Assembly (NCBI GenBank): GCA_045863055.1
Contig: BTUW01000002.1
Location: 1-64,000 of the forward strand
DNA length: 64,000 bases
DNA from: UTCHB3 sp008363265
Lineage (GTDB): Bacteria > Bacteroidota > Ignavibacteria > Ignavibacteriales > Ignavibacteriaceae
Reading direction: 5' to 3'
Shown here: in pieces, positions 1 to 7,408 of the stretch
Layout of the letters: each line of letters starts with the position of its first letter
How positions within the stretch are numbered: position 1 is the first letter of the stretch
Position numbers and translations under genes: made by a program
Notes under the pieces: model-generated
What the model saw: the letters and a program-made list of their open reading frames with translations, nothing else
What the model was told of the DNA's origin: nothing
Database searches by the model: none

Positions 1-323
1 TTGTTGCAGAAGATTATCACCTTTATCAGAACTTTCCCAATCCTTTTAACCCATCTACAACAATAGAGTACAAGCTAAAATCAAGATCGAGGGTAAGGCT
101 TGATATCTACAACTCGAATGGTGAATTAGTAAAGACCGTGTTAAACATGGAACAGGAGGGGGGATACTATTCGATAACGGTGAACGCCGAAGATCTCGCT
201 GCACCCGGCACAAATGCCGGAGGCGTTGCGAGCGGGGTTTACATTTACCGGATCAATGTGGTTGATATTGAAAAGAACATCCCCGTTTACATTAACAGCA
301 GGAAGATGGTACTCTTAAAGTAG
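1..323 (+). CDS. C-terminal end of a T9SS-secreted protein (partial)
   Basis: The reading frame is open from base 3 and encodes about 106 residues before a TAG stop. It contains the hallmark YQNFPNPFNPSTTIEY near its start and ends SRKMVLLK, the type A sorting domain that directs cargo to the type IX secretion system in Bacteroidota-like bacteria. Such domains are cleaved or anchored at the cell surface after outer-membrane passage. Everything N-terminal to the sorting domain lies outside the window, so the function of the mature protein cannot be stated. Seen: motif and frame. Known: family role. The cargo identity is unknown. Confidence 0.85.
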   Translation, partial: VAEDYHLYQNFPNPFNPSTTIEYKLKSRSRVRLDIYNSNGELVKTVLNMEQEGGYYSITVNAEDLAAPGTNAGGVASGVYIYRINVVDIEKNIPVYINSRKMVLLK

Positions 324-517
324 CGGAGTCACAAAGTCACAGAGACACATTTGATTCTTTGCCCAACTCAATCGCTGATGAACGGATCAAAGCTGTAAGG
401 ATCGATCAGAAAAGGATTCCTTCGAGGAGCCCCCTCCCCAAACAAACTGAACAAGACAGCATAGTCTCAAAAATAAAAATATTTTAAGAAAAAAAAGAAA
501 AAATATCCCTCCCCCTA
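324..517. other. intergenic spacer without genes
   Basis: AT-rich spacer between the upstream T9SS gene and the metK promoter. It begins with a short degenerate repeat (cacaaagtcacagagacac) of a kind that recurs loosely in other spacers of this window, and ends in an A-rich tract just before the promoter. I see no gene or clear terminator here. Confidence 0.5.
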
Positions 518-548
518 TTGACTTTAAAGTTTTAGCATTGTATATTTG
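518..548 (+). promoter_or_regulatory. metK promoter
   Basis: TTGACT at 518-523, a 17-base spacer, then TATATT at 541-546. The extended TATATTTG also matches the Bacteroidota -7 consensus TAnnTTTG. Transcription would start near 553, about 28 bases before the first SAM-II aptamer. The TTGACTTTAAA beginning is shared with two promoters near 54.0 and 63.6 kb. Confidence 0.7.
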
Positions 549-580
549 AATTCGTGATTAAAGTGTTTCTTTAATCAATC

Positions 581-631
581 AGTCGTGATTTAGTAAGCTA
601 CTTGCCGCGACTTAAAACAAGAGCTAAAGGC
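581..631 (+). promoter_or_regulatory. SAM-II riboswitch aptamer 1 (of two)
   Basis: P1 pairs 581-586 with 607-612 (AGTCGT/GCGACT). The loop begins GATTTA and ends in CTTGCC, and is followed by TTAAAACAAGAGCTAAAGG. The order GATTT, CTTGC, P1 3' strand, TTAAA, GCTAAAG is the SAM-II (metA element) pattern. Pseudoknot pairing of 603-606 with 629-632 is possible. SAM-II aptamers bind S-adenosylmethionine; metK lies downstream, so this is product feedback. It is followed within 3 bases by an intrinsic terminator. Confidence 0.85.
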
Positions 632-633
632 GT

Positions 634-655
634 GCCCGCCTTGAGCGGGTTTTTT
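634..655 (+). terminator. intrinsic terminator serving aptamer 1
   Basis: CCCGC (635-639) pairs with GCGGG (645-649) around loop CTTGA, followed by six T. The 3' arm GCGG (645-648) could instead pair with CCGC at 605-608 inside the aptamer, which gives a plausible antiterminator that SAM binding would block. The switching mechanism is inferred. Confidence 0.75.
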
Positions 656-690
656 GGTTTTAAGGGGTAAAGGTTTCGTCAATGGTGGCG

Positions 691-742
691 GGTCGTGAGT
701 TGTGCGTATTGCAAACGACCTTAAATAAATTGCTAAAAAGCA
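691..742 (+). promoter_or_regulatory. SAM-II riboswitch aptamer 2, slightly divergent
   Basis: P1 pairs GGTCGT (691-696) with ACGACC (715-720). The loop contains GTATTGCAA, followed by TTAAATAAATTGCTAAAAAGC. This matches the SAM-II core, except that the usual GATTT after P1 is GAGTT here. The pairs G691-C720 and G692-C719 differ from A581-T612 and G582-C611 of aptamer 1, so the stem is maintained by compensatory change. An outer helix, GGGGTAAA (664-671) with TTTACCCC (750-757), encloses the aptamer. Confidence 0.75.
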
Positions 743-767
743 TCCCGGTTTTACCCCCCTGCTTTTT
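735..767 (+). promoter_or_regulatory. candidate expression platform of aptamer 2
   Basis: AAAAAGCA (735-742), which is the 3' end of aptamer 2, can pair with TGCTTTTT (760-767). This hairpin would be mutually exclusive with the bound aptamer and has a terminator-like T-rich 3' side. A competing outer helix uses 750-757. The direction of the regulatory response cannot be read from sequence. Confidence 0.45.
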
Positions 768-827
768 CCGCGCATAATTATTTCATAAATCAATTGAATT
801 TCTACAAATCAATATAAAGGAAATATT

Positions 828-1988
828 ATGTCAAAAGAATTTTTCTTCACTTCTGAATCTGTTTCTGAAGGACACCCTGACAAAATTGCCGACCAGATTT
901 CTGACGCCGTGCTCGATGATTGCCTGAGACACGACCCCGACTCAAGAGTGGCGTGCGAAACCCTGGTTGGGAAAAACCTCGTGGTTTTAACCGGGGAGAT
1001 CACTTCAAGCCACAAGCCTGACTACGAAAAAATTGTTAGAGACACACTGAATAAAATTGGTTACAGAAACGATTTCCCCGGAATCAACCCTGAAACCTGC
1101 ACAATTCTTATAAATATAGTAAAACAGGTGGCCGAAATTTCTCAGGGTGTAACCCAAAAGGATGACAAGTTGGGAGCCGGCGACCAGGGGATAATGTTTG
1201 GATATGCGACAAATGAAACTGATGAATATCTTCCCGTAACCCTCGCTTTGTCCCACAGAATATTGAAAGAGCTTGCCCGCATCAGACATGCCGGTGAAGT
1301 GGATTGGCTCCGCCCTGATGCAAAGTCGCAGGTTACCGTAAAGTATGTTGACAGCAAACCGGTCGCGATAGATACGATTGTGGTTTCAACACAACACTCT
1401 GAAAAAATTGCTCAGGCAGAAATTGAGGAGTTTCTCAGAGAGCATGTAATTGAAAACGGCGAAATAATTCCCCTGGAGCTCTTAAAAGATGGATACAAAT
1501 TCCATGTGAACCCGACCGGTGCTTTCACAGAGGGTGGTCCGGTGGCTGACGCCGGACTTACCGGGAGAAAAATAATAGTTGATACCTATGGAGGTGCTGC
1601 TCCCCATGGTGGTGGTGCATTCTCCGGGAAGGATTACACCAAGGTTGACCGCTCGGCTGCATATATCGCCCGTTACGCGGCAAAGAATGTGGTTGCTGCC
1701 GGTTTGGCCGACAAATGCACCATCCAGCTTTCCTACGCGATTGGAGTGACGGAGCCAATTTCGATTCTGGTGGATACACACGGTACGGGGAAGGTTGATG
1801 AATCACGGATTGAAGCCGCAGTGAAGAAAGTGTTCGATTTCACGCCAAGGGGAATAATCGAGACACTTCAGCTTAAGAGGCCAATTTACTCAAAAACCGC
1901 CGCTTACGGCCATTTTGGAAGGAACGATGCCGGCTTCACATGGGAAAGAACCGACAAGGTTGAAGAGCTTAAAAACCTCGTAAAATAG
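828..1988 (+). CDS. metK: S-adenosylmethionine synthetase
   Basis: Makes S-adenosylmethionine from methionine and ATP in the cytoplasm. The 386-residue length is normal for the family. Visible signatures are GHPDKIADQISDAVLD near residue 15, GAGDQGIMFGYA in the middle and GGGAFSGKDYTKVDRSAAY toward the C-terminal third, covering the methionine, ATP and metal sites. The ATG follows AAAGG at 816-820 with 7-base spacing. The gene stands alone behind a promoter and two tandem SAM-II aptamers, so its own product probably represses it. No oddities are visible within the coding region. Confidence 0.97.
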   Translation: MSKEFFFTSESVSEGHPDKIADQISDAVLDDCLRHDPDSRVACETLVGKNLVVLTGEITSSHKPDYEKIVRDTLNKIGYRNDFPGINPETCTILINIVKQVAEISQGVTQKDDKLGAGDQGIMFGYATNETDEYLPVTLALSHRILKELARIRHAGEVDWLRPDAKSQVTVKYVDSKPVAIDTIVVSTQHSEKIAQAEIEEFLREHVIENGEIIPLELLKDGYKFHVNPTGAFTEGGPVADAGLTGRKIIVDTYGGAAPHGGGAFSGKDYTKVDRSAAYIARYAAKNVVAAGLADKCTIQLSYAIGVTEPISILVDTHGTGKVDESRIEAAVKKVFDFTPRGIIETLQLKRPIYSKTAAYGHFGRNDAGFTWERTDKVEELKNLVK

Positions 1989-2074
1989 AAGCAAAATATA
2001 TCGTCTCCGGGGGCCGCGTTGAAGGCTCCCGGATAAATTAATCTGAAATTAAAGTAAATTCTTAGGAGTTAATG

Positions 2075-2710
2075 ATGTACCCGATAAACCGCCTGCTGAA
2101 GTGCCGGGTTGAAGAACTTGGCCTTACCAAAAAAGAGATAGCCGAAAAAATGGGCTATAAGAACCTCTCGAAAGGAATTTCGAAGGTGCACGACCTCGTT
2201 TACCGCGATTATTACTCACCCGACCTCCTGCGGCAATTCCTCGAAGTGGTGCCGGTGGATGAGTTCGTGCTCGAGCTCGCCGTGGAAGCCACTGAGTCGA
2301 TGTTCGCCCTCAAAAAGAAAATAGAGACCGCCCGGAACCACTATGAGGAGAGCGACGAGCAGCACTTCATCGAGAGAACCCTCGACCCCTACATGCTCCG
2401 CAGAACTGAAAAACGGCTGAACGGCTGGGCGTTCCAGGACCCGAAGAAGAGATGGTACCACCCCGTAATGGGAGTTGAAGCCCGGATACTCGAGCTGAGC
2501 AGGAGCGAAATGTTCGACGCGATAAGGGAGAATATTAAAGCCGACCTGGCCAGAACGGGGGGAAGCGTGCCCGACGGCGGAAAGATTATCGGCTACTACT
2601 TCATTCGCGACTTCAAAAATGCTTACTACTTCGATACCGAAGGGAACCTGATACGCAATAAAATTAAGCTGAGGAACGGCAACATTACCGAGTGGAGATG
2701 GAACGGTTAA
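2075..2710 (+). CDS. unknown helix-turn-helix-like protein, paralogue 1
   Basis: I do not recognise a named family. The N-terminal 60 residues (MYPINRLLKCRVEELGLTKKEIAEKMGY...) look like a small helix-turn-helix: a GLTKKEIAEKMG helix pair, then SKGISKVHDLVY. A Lys/Glu-rich helix follows at about 75-95, and the C-terminus is aromatic-rich (GYYFIRDFKNAYYFDTEG). The protein aligns without gaps over about 85 residues with the next gene. ATG codons occur at 2072 and 2075; I prefer 2075 because AGGAG at 2064-2068 is then 6 bases away and the start matches the paralogue's MYPLN. The coding sequence is richer in G+C at third positions than metK, which may indicate transfer. A DNA- or RNA-binding role is inference. 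Confidence 0.75.
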   Translation: MYPINRLLKCRVEELGLTKKEIAEKMGYKNLSKGISKVHDLVYRDYYSPDLLRQFLEVVPVDEFVLELAVEATESMFALKKKIETARNHYEESDEQHFIERTLDPYMLRRTEKRLNGWAFQDPKKRWYHPVMGVEARILELSRSEMFDAIRENIKADLARTGGSVPDGGKIIGYYFIRDFKNAYYFDTEGNLIRNKIKLRNGNITEWRWNG

Positions 2711-2760
2711 CCCGGAGTTGAAATGCCTCACAACAATAACGCCAAAAAGGAGAATATGAA

Positions 2761-3372
2761 ATGTACCCGTTAAATAAGATTATCGCGGCGAGAATGACCG
2801 ACCACGGCATTAGCAAAAGGGAGATAGCGAGAGCCCTCTTCCCGAAGAAACAAAGCAAGGGGGTTGCCGTTATCAGCGACTTCCTCTATAACGACCGCTA
2901 CAACCCTGAGCTCGCTGAACAGCTTCTGAAGTTCGTGCCCGTGGAGCCCTACATTGTTGAGGCCTTCACCCAGGCAGGCGAGCAAATAAAGTACCTCCAC
3001 GACCGCCTCGACGCTGAGCGGGAAAAACAGAAGGAGCTTAACGCCCGCAGAAGAAAGATGAAGAACTTCTCCCCTGTCCTCCTCAGAATTGCCGGGGAGA
3101 TCCCCGGGGATAACGAGAGGGCCAGGAAGCTGGTGCTCGGGAAATATCCCCTCGAAGTGGAAGTGTTCGACGCGCGCTATTTCCCCGACCTCTCGAAGGA
3201 GGAGCAGTTCACCCGGGTGAAAGAGCTTATTCTGGAGGATTTCGCAACATTCGGCGGCAGGAAGCATATTCCCTATGATATCGTCGGCTATGTCTTCCGG
3301 AAGGGTTTGTACGAGCGGTATGAGTACAACACCCTCGGTGAAATTACGAACGACGACAACAGGTTTGACTGA
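2761..3372 (+). CDS. unknown helix-turn-helix-like protein, paralogue 2
   Basis: 203 residues, paralogous to the preceding gene: MYPLN, GISKREIARALFPKKQSKG, DFLYNDRYNPELAEQLLKFVPVEPYIVEA. The middle is a charged helix (DRLDAEREKQKELNARRRKMK) and the tail shares the GY.F(R/I) aromatic pattern (IVGYVFRKGLYERYEYNTLGE). AAGGAG at 2747-2752 sits 8 bases before the ATG. The 50-base spacing from paralogue 1 and the same strand suggest co-transcription. The shared architecture (HTH-like head, charged linker, conserved aromatic C-terminal domain) implies one biochemical role used twice, but I cannot name it. Codon use resembles the first paralogue. Confidence 0.75.
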   Translation: MYPLNKIIAARMTDHGISKREIARALFPKKQSKGVAVISDFLYNDRYNPELAEQLLKFVPVEPYIVEAFTQAGEQIKYLHDRLDAEREKQKELNARRRKMKNFSPVLLRIAGEIPGDNERARKLVLGKYPLEVEVFDARYFPDLSKEEQFTRVKELILEDFATFGGRKHIPYDIVGYVFRKGLYERYEYNTLGEITNDDNRFD

Positions 3373-3382
3373 TGGCTCCGTT

Positions 3383-3414
3383 CCCGCGGCACTTCACTTC
3401 CGGGGTGTCGCGGG
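3383..3414 (+). terminator. hairpin between paralogue 2 and the small membrane protein
   Basis: CCCGCGGCAC (3383-3392) pairs with GTGTCGCGGG (3405-3414), a 10-pair stem with one G-U, followed by TTTAATAA. The weak T-tract suggests partial termination or attenuation before the membrane-protein gene. Confidence 0.45.
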
Positions 3415-3451
3415 TTTAATAAGCCCTGAATAATTTAAAGGAGGTTCTGAA

Positions 3452-3709
3452 ATGTTAAGGTTTTTATCGTTTCTGGTTTCGGTGGTGATGTTCATCTACC
3501 TCGGTGTTTACCTTTTTCTGGCCTTCGTGGCCTTCATGATCGTGGTATTCTTCGTGGTGCTGATATGGAACAAATTTTTGAGTGAGTATCTCCCCCTCCC
3601 CGAGATCGGGTTTTTCGCGGGGTCGATAGTTACGATAATTCTCATCGTGGTGGGCACGACAATTTACTTTATCTGGTTTGCCGTCAACCTGCCGCCACTT
3701 CCGAGATAG
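3452..3709 (+). CDS. small integral membrane protein, unknown
   Basis: 85 residues, almost entirely hydrophobic: a long hydrophobic stretch at about 3-42 (probably two spans) and another at about 54-78, with few charges and a PPLPR tail. Strong ribosome site AAAGGAGG at 3438-3445. It lies 80 bases after the HTH-like paralogues in the same direction and may belong to the same cassette. No family recognised and no catalytic residues visible. Inner-membrane location is inferred from hydrophobicity. Confidence 0.65.
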   Translation: MLRFLSFLVSVVMFIYLGVYLFLAFVAFMIVVFFVVLIWNKFLSEYLPLPEIGFFAGSIVTIILIVVGTTIYFIWFAVNLPPLPR

Positions 3710-3902
3710 AGAGAATTGGATAAGGGTAAAATTCAGTCACCCCAACGGTAATCTGAAATCACCCCCCTTCATCTGATTGACCCGACCGTGGAGATTGACT
3801 GTACAACGGTTCCTTATTATGGCATATTCGACCCAGTTATTAAATCATTTTCTGTAATCGAATTGCTGTTCTGTACATACGAACCAAAACCGGGAGTCAG
3901 TC

Positions 3903-4313
3903 ATGAAAACCAGATTTTTTTCCTTAATTCTCGTCGCTTTATTTGTAGCGACCATCTCTTCACCCGACCTTTTAGCGGGTAATGCCCCCAAGAAACTCTC
4001 TTCATACGAAAGAGCCGAATTGAACTATATCCACGCAGTTGAGTCAGATAATGCGGGTTTAAGAGTAAGCGCCACCAATTTCCTTGGCGAAATGAAGAGT
4101 GAGCTTGCCGTTATACCATTGATGAGAGTGCTTAAGAACTGTACCGATGAGGAATGCAGAATTGCCGCCGCAGTCGCCCTTGTAAAGATCGGTGATGCCC
4201 GCGGAATCTATGCCGTTAAACGCGCCGCCTCTTTCGACGAATCAAAACGCGTCCGCGACCTCTGCTGGAAGTTCTACATGTCCACTGTTAAAACCGGCGC
4301 TGTCAGATTTTAG
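3903..4313 (+). CDS. exported HEAT-repeat-like protein
   Basis: 136 residues with a clear signal peptide (MKTRFFSLILVALFVATISSPDLLA, cleavage near 25). The mature part contains HEAT/PBS-lyase-like helical repeats: VSATNFLGEMKSELAVIPLMRVLKNCTDEECRIAAAVALVKIGDARGIYAVKRAA. Such repeats are protein-protein interaction scaffolds; a periplasmic or secreted adaptor is likely, and the partner is unknown. A bidirectional terminator follows about 100 bases downstream. An alternative overlapping frame (3788-3982) is rejected because it lacks domain character. Confidence 0.75.
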   Translation: MKTRFFSLILVALFVATISSPDLLAGNAPKKLSSYERAELNYIHAVESDNAGLRVSATNFLGEMKSELAVIPLMRVLKNCTDEECRIAAAVALVKIGDARGIYAVKRAASFDESKRVRDLCWKFYMSTVKTGAVRF

Positions 4314-4320
4314 AATAGTT

Positions 4321-4402
4321 ACGCGGATTTCACGGATTCAACACAGATTTCACGGATTCTAAGCACGCAGATTCACGCTGATTAAACAGATTATCGCGGA
4401 TT
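4321..4402. repeat. degenerate gattcacgcgga-type spacer repeat
   Basis: Imperfect reiterations of acgcggatttcacggattc, with related pieces acagatttcacggattct, cacgcagattcacgct and cgcggatt. Similar material occurs in the leaders near 55.9 kb. It is non-coding and has no obvious mobility features. Confidence 0.55.
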
Positions 4403-4410
4403 AAAATTAA

Positions 4411-4434
4411 AAACCCGCCGGCAACGGCGGGTTT
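4411..4434. terminator. bidirectional intrinsic terminator
   Basis: AAACCCGCCG and CGGCGGGTTT form a perfect 10-pair stem with loop GCAA. It lies between the plus-strand HEAT-repeat gene and the minus-strand lptB, so it can serve both. Confidence 0.8.
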
Positions 4435-4453
4435 CATACTTTTAAGACCTAAT

Positions 4454-4537
4454 CTTTCAGCCTTCAGCCTTCAACTTTCAGCCATCAGCCCTCAGCCTTA
4501 AACTTTCAGCCATCACCCTTCAGCCCTCAGCCTTCAG
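4454..4537. repeat. heptamer tandem repeat, CyyTCAG x12
   Basis: Twelve 7-base units (CTTTCAG, CCTTCAG, CCATCAG, CCCTCAG and variants) run without interruption. On the minus strand, the sense strand of lptB, most units contain TGA, so consecutive units place a stop in each reading frame. It lies just downstream of the lptB stop and the next array. Confidence 0.85.
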
Positions 4538-4547
4538 CCACAAAAGC

Positions 4548-4582
4548 TAATACCTAATACCTAATACCTAATACCTAATACC
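4548..4582. repeat. heptamer tandem repeat, TAATACC x5, overlapping the lptB stop
   Basis: Five perfect TAATACC units. The lptB stop codon (TAG, minus strand 4577-4575) and its last residues lie inside the array. On the sense strand the unit is GGTATTA, giving TAG in rotating frames. Confidence 0.9.
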
Positions 4583-5309
4583 TATCCAACTTGAACTTCT
4601 CCCCCAAATACATCTTCTTGACTTCCTCGTCTTCGGCGAGTTCTTCGGCGCCGCCGGAGCGGAAGATGAGACCTGAGATAAGGATGTAGGCTTTATCGAC
4701 GATGCTGAGGGTTTCGTGGACATTATGGTCGGTTATGAGTACGCCGATGCCGCGGTTCTTGAGGCCGGCCACGATGTTCATGATGTCTTCAACCGCGATA
4801 GGGTCAACCCCCGCGAAGGGTTCATCGAGGAGGATGAATCCGGGGTTGGTACAGAGGGCACGGGCGATCTCTGTTCGCCTTCTTTCGCCGCCGCTGAGCT
4901 GGTAACCGAGGCTCTTGCGGATGTGCGTAATACGGAAATCTTCGAGGAGTGACTCAAGTTTTTCCTTCCGCTCGGCGTTGGTGAGGGGAAGCATCTGAAG
5001 TATCGATTTAATGTTGTCCTCGACCGATAGTTTTCTGAAGATCGATGCCTCCTGAGGGAGATAACCGATCCCCAGACGGGCTCGTTTGTACATCGGAAGG
5101 GATGATATTTCGGAGTCGTCGAGGAAAACCTTTCCGCCGTCGGGTTTTATCATTCCCACCATCATGTAGAATGTGGTGGTCTTTCCCGCGCCGTTCGGAC
5201 CGAGCAGACCGACGATCTCGCCCCGTGAGACGGAGATTGAGACCTTGTTGACCACAGTTCTCTTCTTGTAAACTTTTACCAGATTTTCACTACTCAGTTG
5301 TTCGGGCAT
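4575..5309 (-). CDS. lptB: LPS export ABC transporter ATP-binding protein
   Basis: Cytoplasmic ATPase that powers LPS extraction from the inner membrane by the LptFG complex. At 244 residues it is a typical LptB. Walker A GPNGAGKTT near residue 38, signature LSGGERRRTEIARAL, Walker B FILLDEPFAGVDP and a switch histidine in TDHNVHE are all present. It overlaps the upstream OstA-like gene by 20 bases and is the last gene of the minus-strand Kdo/LPS run. The stop codon lies in a TAATACC heptamer array. lptF/lptG are not in the window. Confidence 0.95.
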   Translation of the reverse strand: MPEQLSSENLVKVYKKRTVVNKVSISVSRGEIVGLLGPNGAGKTTTFYMMVGMIKPDGGKVFLDDSEISSLPMYKRARLGIGYLPQEASIFRKLSVEDNIKSILQMLPLTNAERKEKLESLLEDFRITHIRKSLGYQLSGGERRRTEIARALCTNPGFILLDEPFAGVDPIAVEDIMNIVAGLKNRGIGVLITDHNVHETLSIVDKAYILISGLIFRSGGAEELAEDEEVKKMYLGEKFKLDRY

Positions 5310-6774
5310 AGAATGGATGCTCTGTCTCTCTGATCTTTATCAAAAATTTGTCAAAATATTCGCTTTTCGCGGGAGCGGCTCCGTAGTCGCGGTAAGTTGG
5401 GAGGAAATATTTCTTCTCGTTCCCCGTGACCAGGTTCTCGGGGTAATACTCACTTATCGGATCGCCGTAAAGCCGCACATCCTCAACCTTGTTGCTGTCG
5501 AATGTGATCACCGCGCTGTTCGAGCTCGAGCGGATCAGTCCGTTCGGCTCGCCGTCATCGTAAACATAATAGAAGCTGAGAACATTTCCGTAAATGTTCG
5601 TCTGCTTCAGGTTCCCCTTCTCGAAGTTCATCACCACATTGGTCCCAGAAACCTGATCGAACCTGAAGGGGCCGTTCTTCGAAATAATCAAACTGTTGTT
5701 GTTTATGAAGACCTTGTCGGCCTTCTTCTGTTTTATGTGAAGTGTAACCGTGTCCCCCGAGAGCTGCGAATTGTCGTACCAAAGAACGGGCGGACCGGCG
5801 TCTTCCTCTTTTTTGTATGTGTAGATCGTCTCGGGATCGCGGGTGTATTCGGTGTATGAGTTTCTTGAAGCGAATCCGCCGCGAAGAATGGTGACAGAGT
5901 CGTGAGCGATCAGTTTTGAAGTGTCGCCCGCCCCGATCGACTCAAGCAGCAGCGCCCTGACGAGGAGGGTGTCAGCCGCTCCGTCAACGGTATCGATCTG
6001 CATTATGAACGGCTCCCCTTCAACCCGTGTGTGCTTTATCGCGCGGAGATCGTTCACATGATCGCCGAGAATGAGGGTGTTCTCTTCAAAGTTCTTTATC
6101 TGAACATTCCCCCAGGCGTCGGTAACGCGGTTGGTCTGATCGTAGATCACGCTGTCGCAAAGGACGACATTGGTCGAGTCAACTATTTTCACATTACGGT
6201 ATGCGTTGGTCACCCTGGTAACGCGGAAATGGACAAGGCTGTCGGCATCGAGTGAGCTCGACTCATCCCACAGCTTCACCCCGCCGAAAGCGTAAGCAAC
6301 CTGAGAATTTCTGTAATAGATAAGTTCACTTGAGGTCATCGTGCCTGTAGCGTCGTAAAGTCTTACATTCTTGACGAACCGCGCCCTGGTTGAATCGAAG
6401 AGGTAGTCGCCCGACTCCGCCTTCAGGAAAACTTTTTTATCGTCGAGTTCAACTGGGGTTGATGCCCAGGCCTTTTTCTGGTTGCCGTTGTAGAAACCGC
6501 GGTCGGTTTTAATGGTCAGGGTATCCTGAGTGATCACAACACTTCCGATGAGTTCCGCTTCATTTCTGTCAACGAAATGAACGGCTGAGTCGCAGGTGAT
6601 CCGCACATTCAGGTGGGTTATCACCACATCGCCGCCGAAGCCGCGGATCTTCTGGGTGTCATCCTCCTTGCCCGTCATCCTCTCGCCCGTGATCACGATC
6701 TTTGAACCGCCTTGGGCAAGAAGTGCCGGAATCAGCAGAACGGCGAAAAGCAGTGCCTTCAGAATTCTACTCAT
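5290..6774 (-). CDS. OstA-like periplasmic LPS-transport protein (LptA-like)
   Basis: 494 residues with a signal peptide (MSRILKALLFAVLLIPALLAQ) and many short beta-strand repeats of the OstA/LptA type (ADS.IYDQ, V.L.D..., RFVKNVRLYDATGTMTSSELIYY). The family forms the periplasmic bridge that carries LPS to the outer membrane. It is longer than E. coli LptA, and large OstA-like proteins are common in this phylum. It overlaps lptC by 8 bases and lptB by 20 bases, which supports LPS export. It lacks the C-terminal barrel expected of LptD, so I leave the symbol blank. Confidence 0.85.
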   Translation of the reverse strand: MSRILKALLFAVLLIPALLAQGGSKIVITGERMTGKEDDTQKIRGFGGDVVITHLNVRITCDSAVHFVDRNEAELIGSVVITQDTLTIKTDRGFYNGNQKKAWASTPVELDDKKVFLKAESGDYLFDSTRARFVKNVRLYDATGTMTSSELIYYRNSQVAYAFGGVKLWDESSSLDADSLVHFRVTRVTNAYRNVKIVDSTNVVLCDSVIYDQTNRVTDAWGNVQIKNFEENTLILGDHVNDLRAIKHTRVEGEPFIMQIDTVDGAADTLLVRALLLESIGAGDTSKLIAHDSVTILRGGFASRNSYTEYTRDPETIYTYKKEEDAGPPVLWYDNSQLSGDTVTLHIKQKKADKVFINNNSLIISKNGPFRFDQVSGTNVVMNFEKGNLKQTNIYGNVLSFYYVYDDGEPNGLIRSSSNSAVITFDSNKVEDVRLYGDPISEYYPENLVTGNEKKYFLPTYRDYGAAPAKSEYFDKFLIKIRETEHPFYARTTE

Positions 6775-7357
6775 TCTTCAGCCCGCTTCCGTCGGTGATC
6801 AGGGTGACCTTGAACACGGTGTAGTTGCGGAGCGACTGATCCGACTCAAAGCCGTACCCTTCGATCTCTTCCGTGGGGGTTTTGATCCTCACGAACTCAT
6901 CGGTCCAGATCTTTTGGTCACTGTTGCGCCACATCAGTTTTTCGGTTGTCAGCACCATTCCGCTGTCGCTTTTTACCACAACATTTTTGTAGATGTGGAT
7001 ATCCTTCGTGACATCGTCTACCTTTCCGTGCTCGCCCGTCAAAACGGCCTCGATGCTCCCCTTTTCGTTGTAGAAATCCACTTTCATTTTGTTTTCAAGG
7101 AGCGTGTAGTTGCGGGAGTAAAAAACCTTGATAACGCCGGCCTGAAGTATCGCCATCACCTTCCCCGAATCGGTAAAACTGACGGTCGAGTTAAAGCTCT
7201 GCTGATCGGGCAGTTCACCCTTCAACCCCTTCTGCGCGGGACTAACCTTCTCCTGGTCCCCGCATCCGGCAACCAGAAAAACAACCAAAATAAAAATTAA
7301 AAAATTTAAATATCTGCTCAATGCTTTATAAATCTCTTTTCTTAGCCTCTGGATCAC
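6767..7357 (-). CDS. lptC: LPS export protein LptC (lipoprotein-type)
   Basis: About 184-196 residues. A hydrophobic segment with a lipobox-like LVAGC precedes a beta-jellyroll OstA-like domain (MKVDFYNEKGSIEAVLTGEHGKVDDVTKDIHIYKNVVVKSDSGMVLTTEKLMW), characteristic of LptC, which links LptBFG to LptA. The start is uncertain. The longest frame uses GTG at 7357 inside a heptamer repeat; TTG at 7321 (reading MSRYLNFLIFILVVFLVAGC) gives a more normal signal sequence. It overlaps the OstA-like gene by 8 bases. Confidence 0.85.
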   Translation of the reverse strand: MIQRLRKEIYKALSRYLNFLIFILVVFLVAGCGDQEKVSPAQKGLKGELPDQQSFNSTVSFTDSGKVMAILQAGVIKVFYSRNYTLLENKMKVDFYNEKGSIEAVLTGEHGKVDDVTKDIHIYKNVVVKSDSGMVLTTEKLMWRNSDQKIWTDEFVRIKTPTEEIEGYGFESDQSLRNYTVFKVTLITDGSGLKNE

Positions 7358-7408
7358 TAATCACTGATCACTAATCACTGATCACTGATCACTAATCACT
7401 GATCACTA
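7353..7408. repeat. heptamer tandem repeat, ATCACTR x8
   Basis: Eight 7-base units (ATCACTA or ATCACTG) fill the whole gap between the kdsD stop (TGA at 7411-7409, minus) and the start of lptC. On the sense strand each unit carries TGA (and TAG at the junctions), so all three frames are closed directly after kdsD. Confidence 0.9.

Noticed and set aside
2216..2731. Long minus-strand reading frame opposite the HTH-like gene
   Set aside because: Shadow of the G+C-rich coding strand; no ribosome site, no domain, and the plus frame has a paralogue.
3788..3982. Small plus-strand frame before the HEAT-repeat gene
   Set aside because: Overlaps the signal peptide of the real gene in another frame and has no start signal.
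4454..4582. Possible CRISPR array from regular repeats
   Set aside because: Units are only 7 bases with no spacers, and no cas genes are nearby; simple tandem repeats.
5317..5859. 180-codon plus-strand frame opposite the OstA-like gene
   Set aside because: Antisense shadow with no recognisable protein character.
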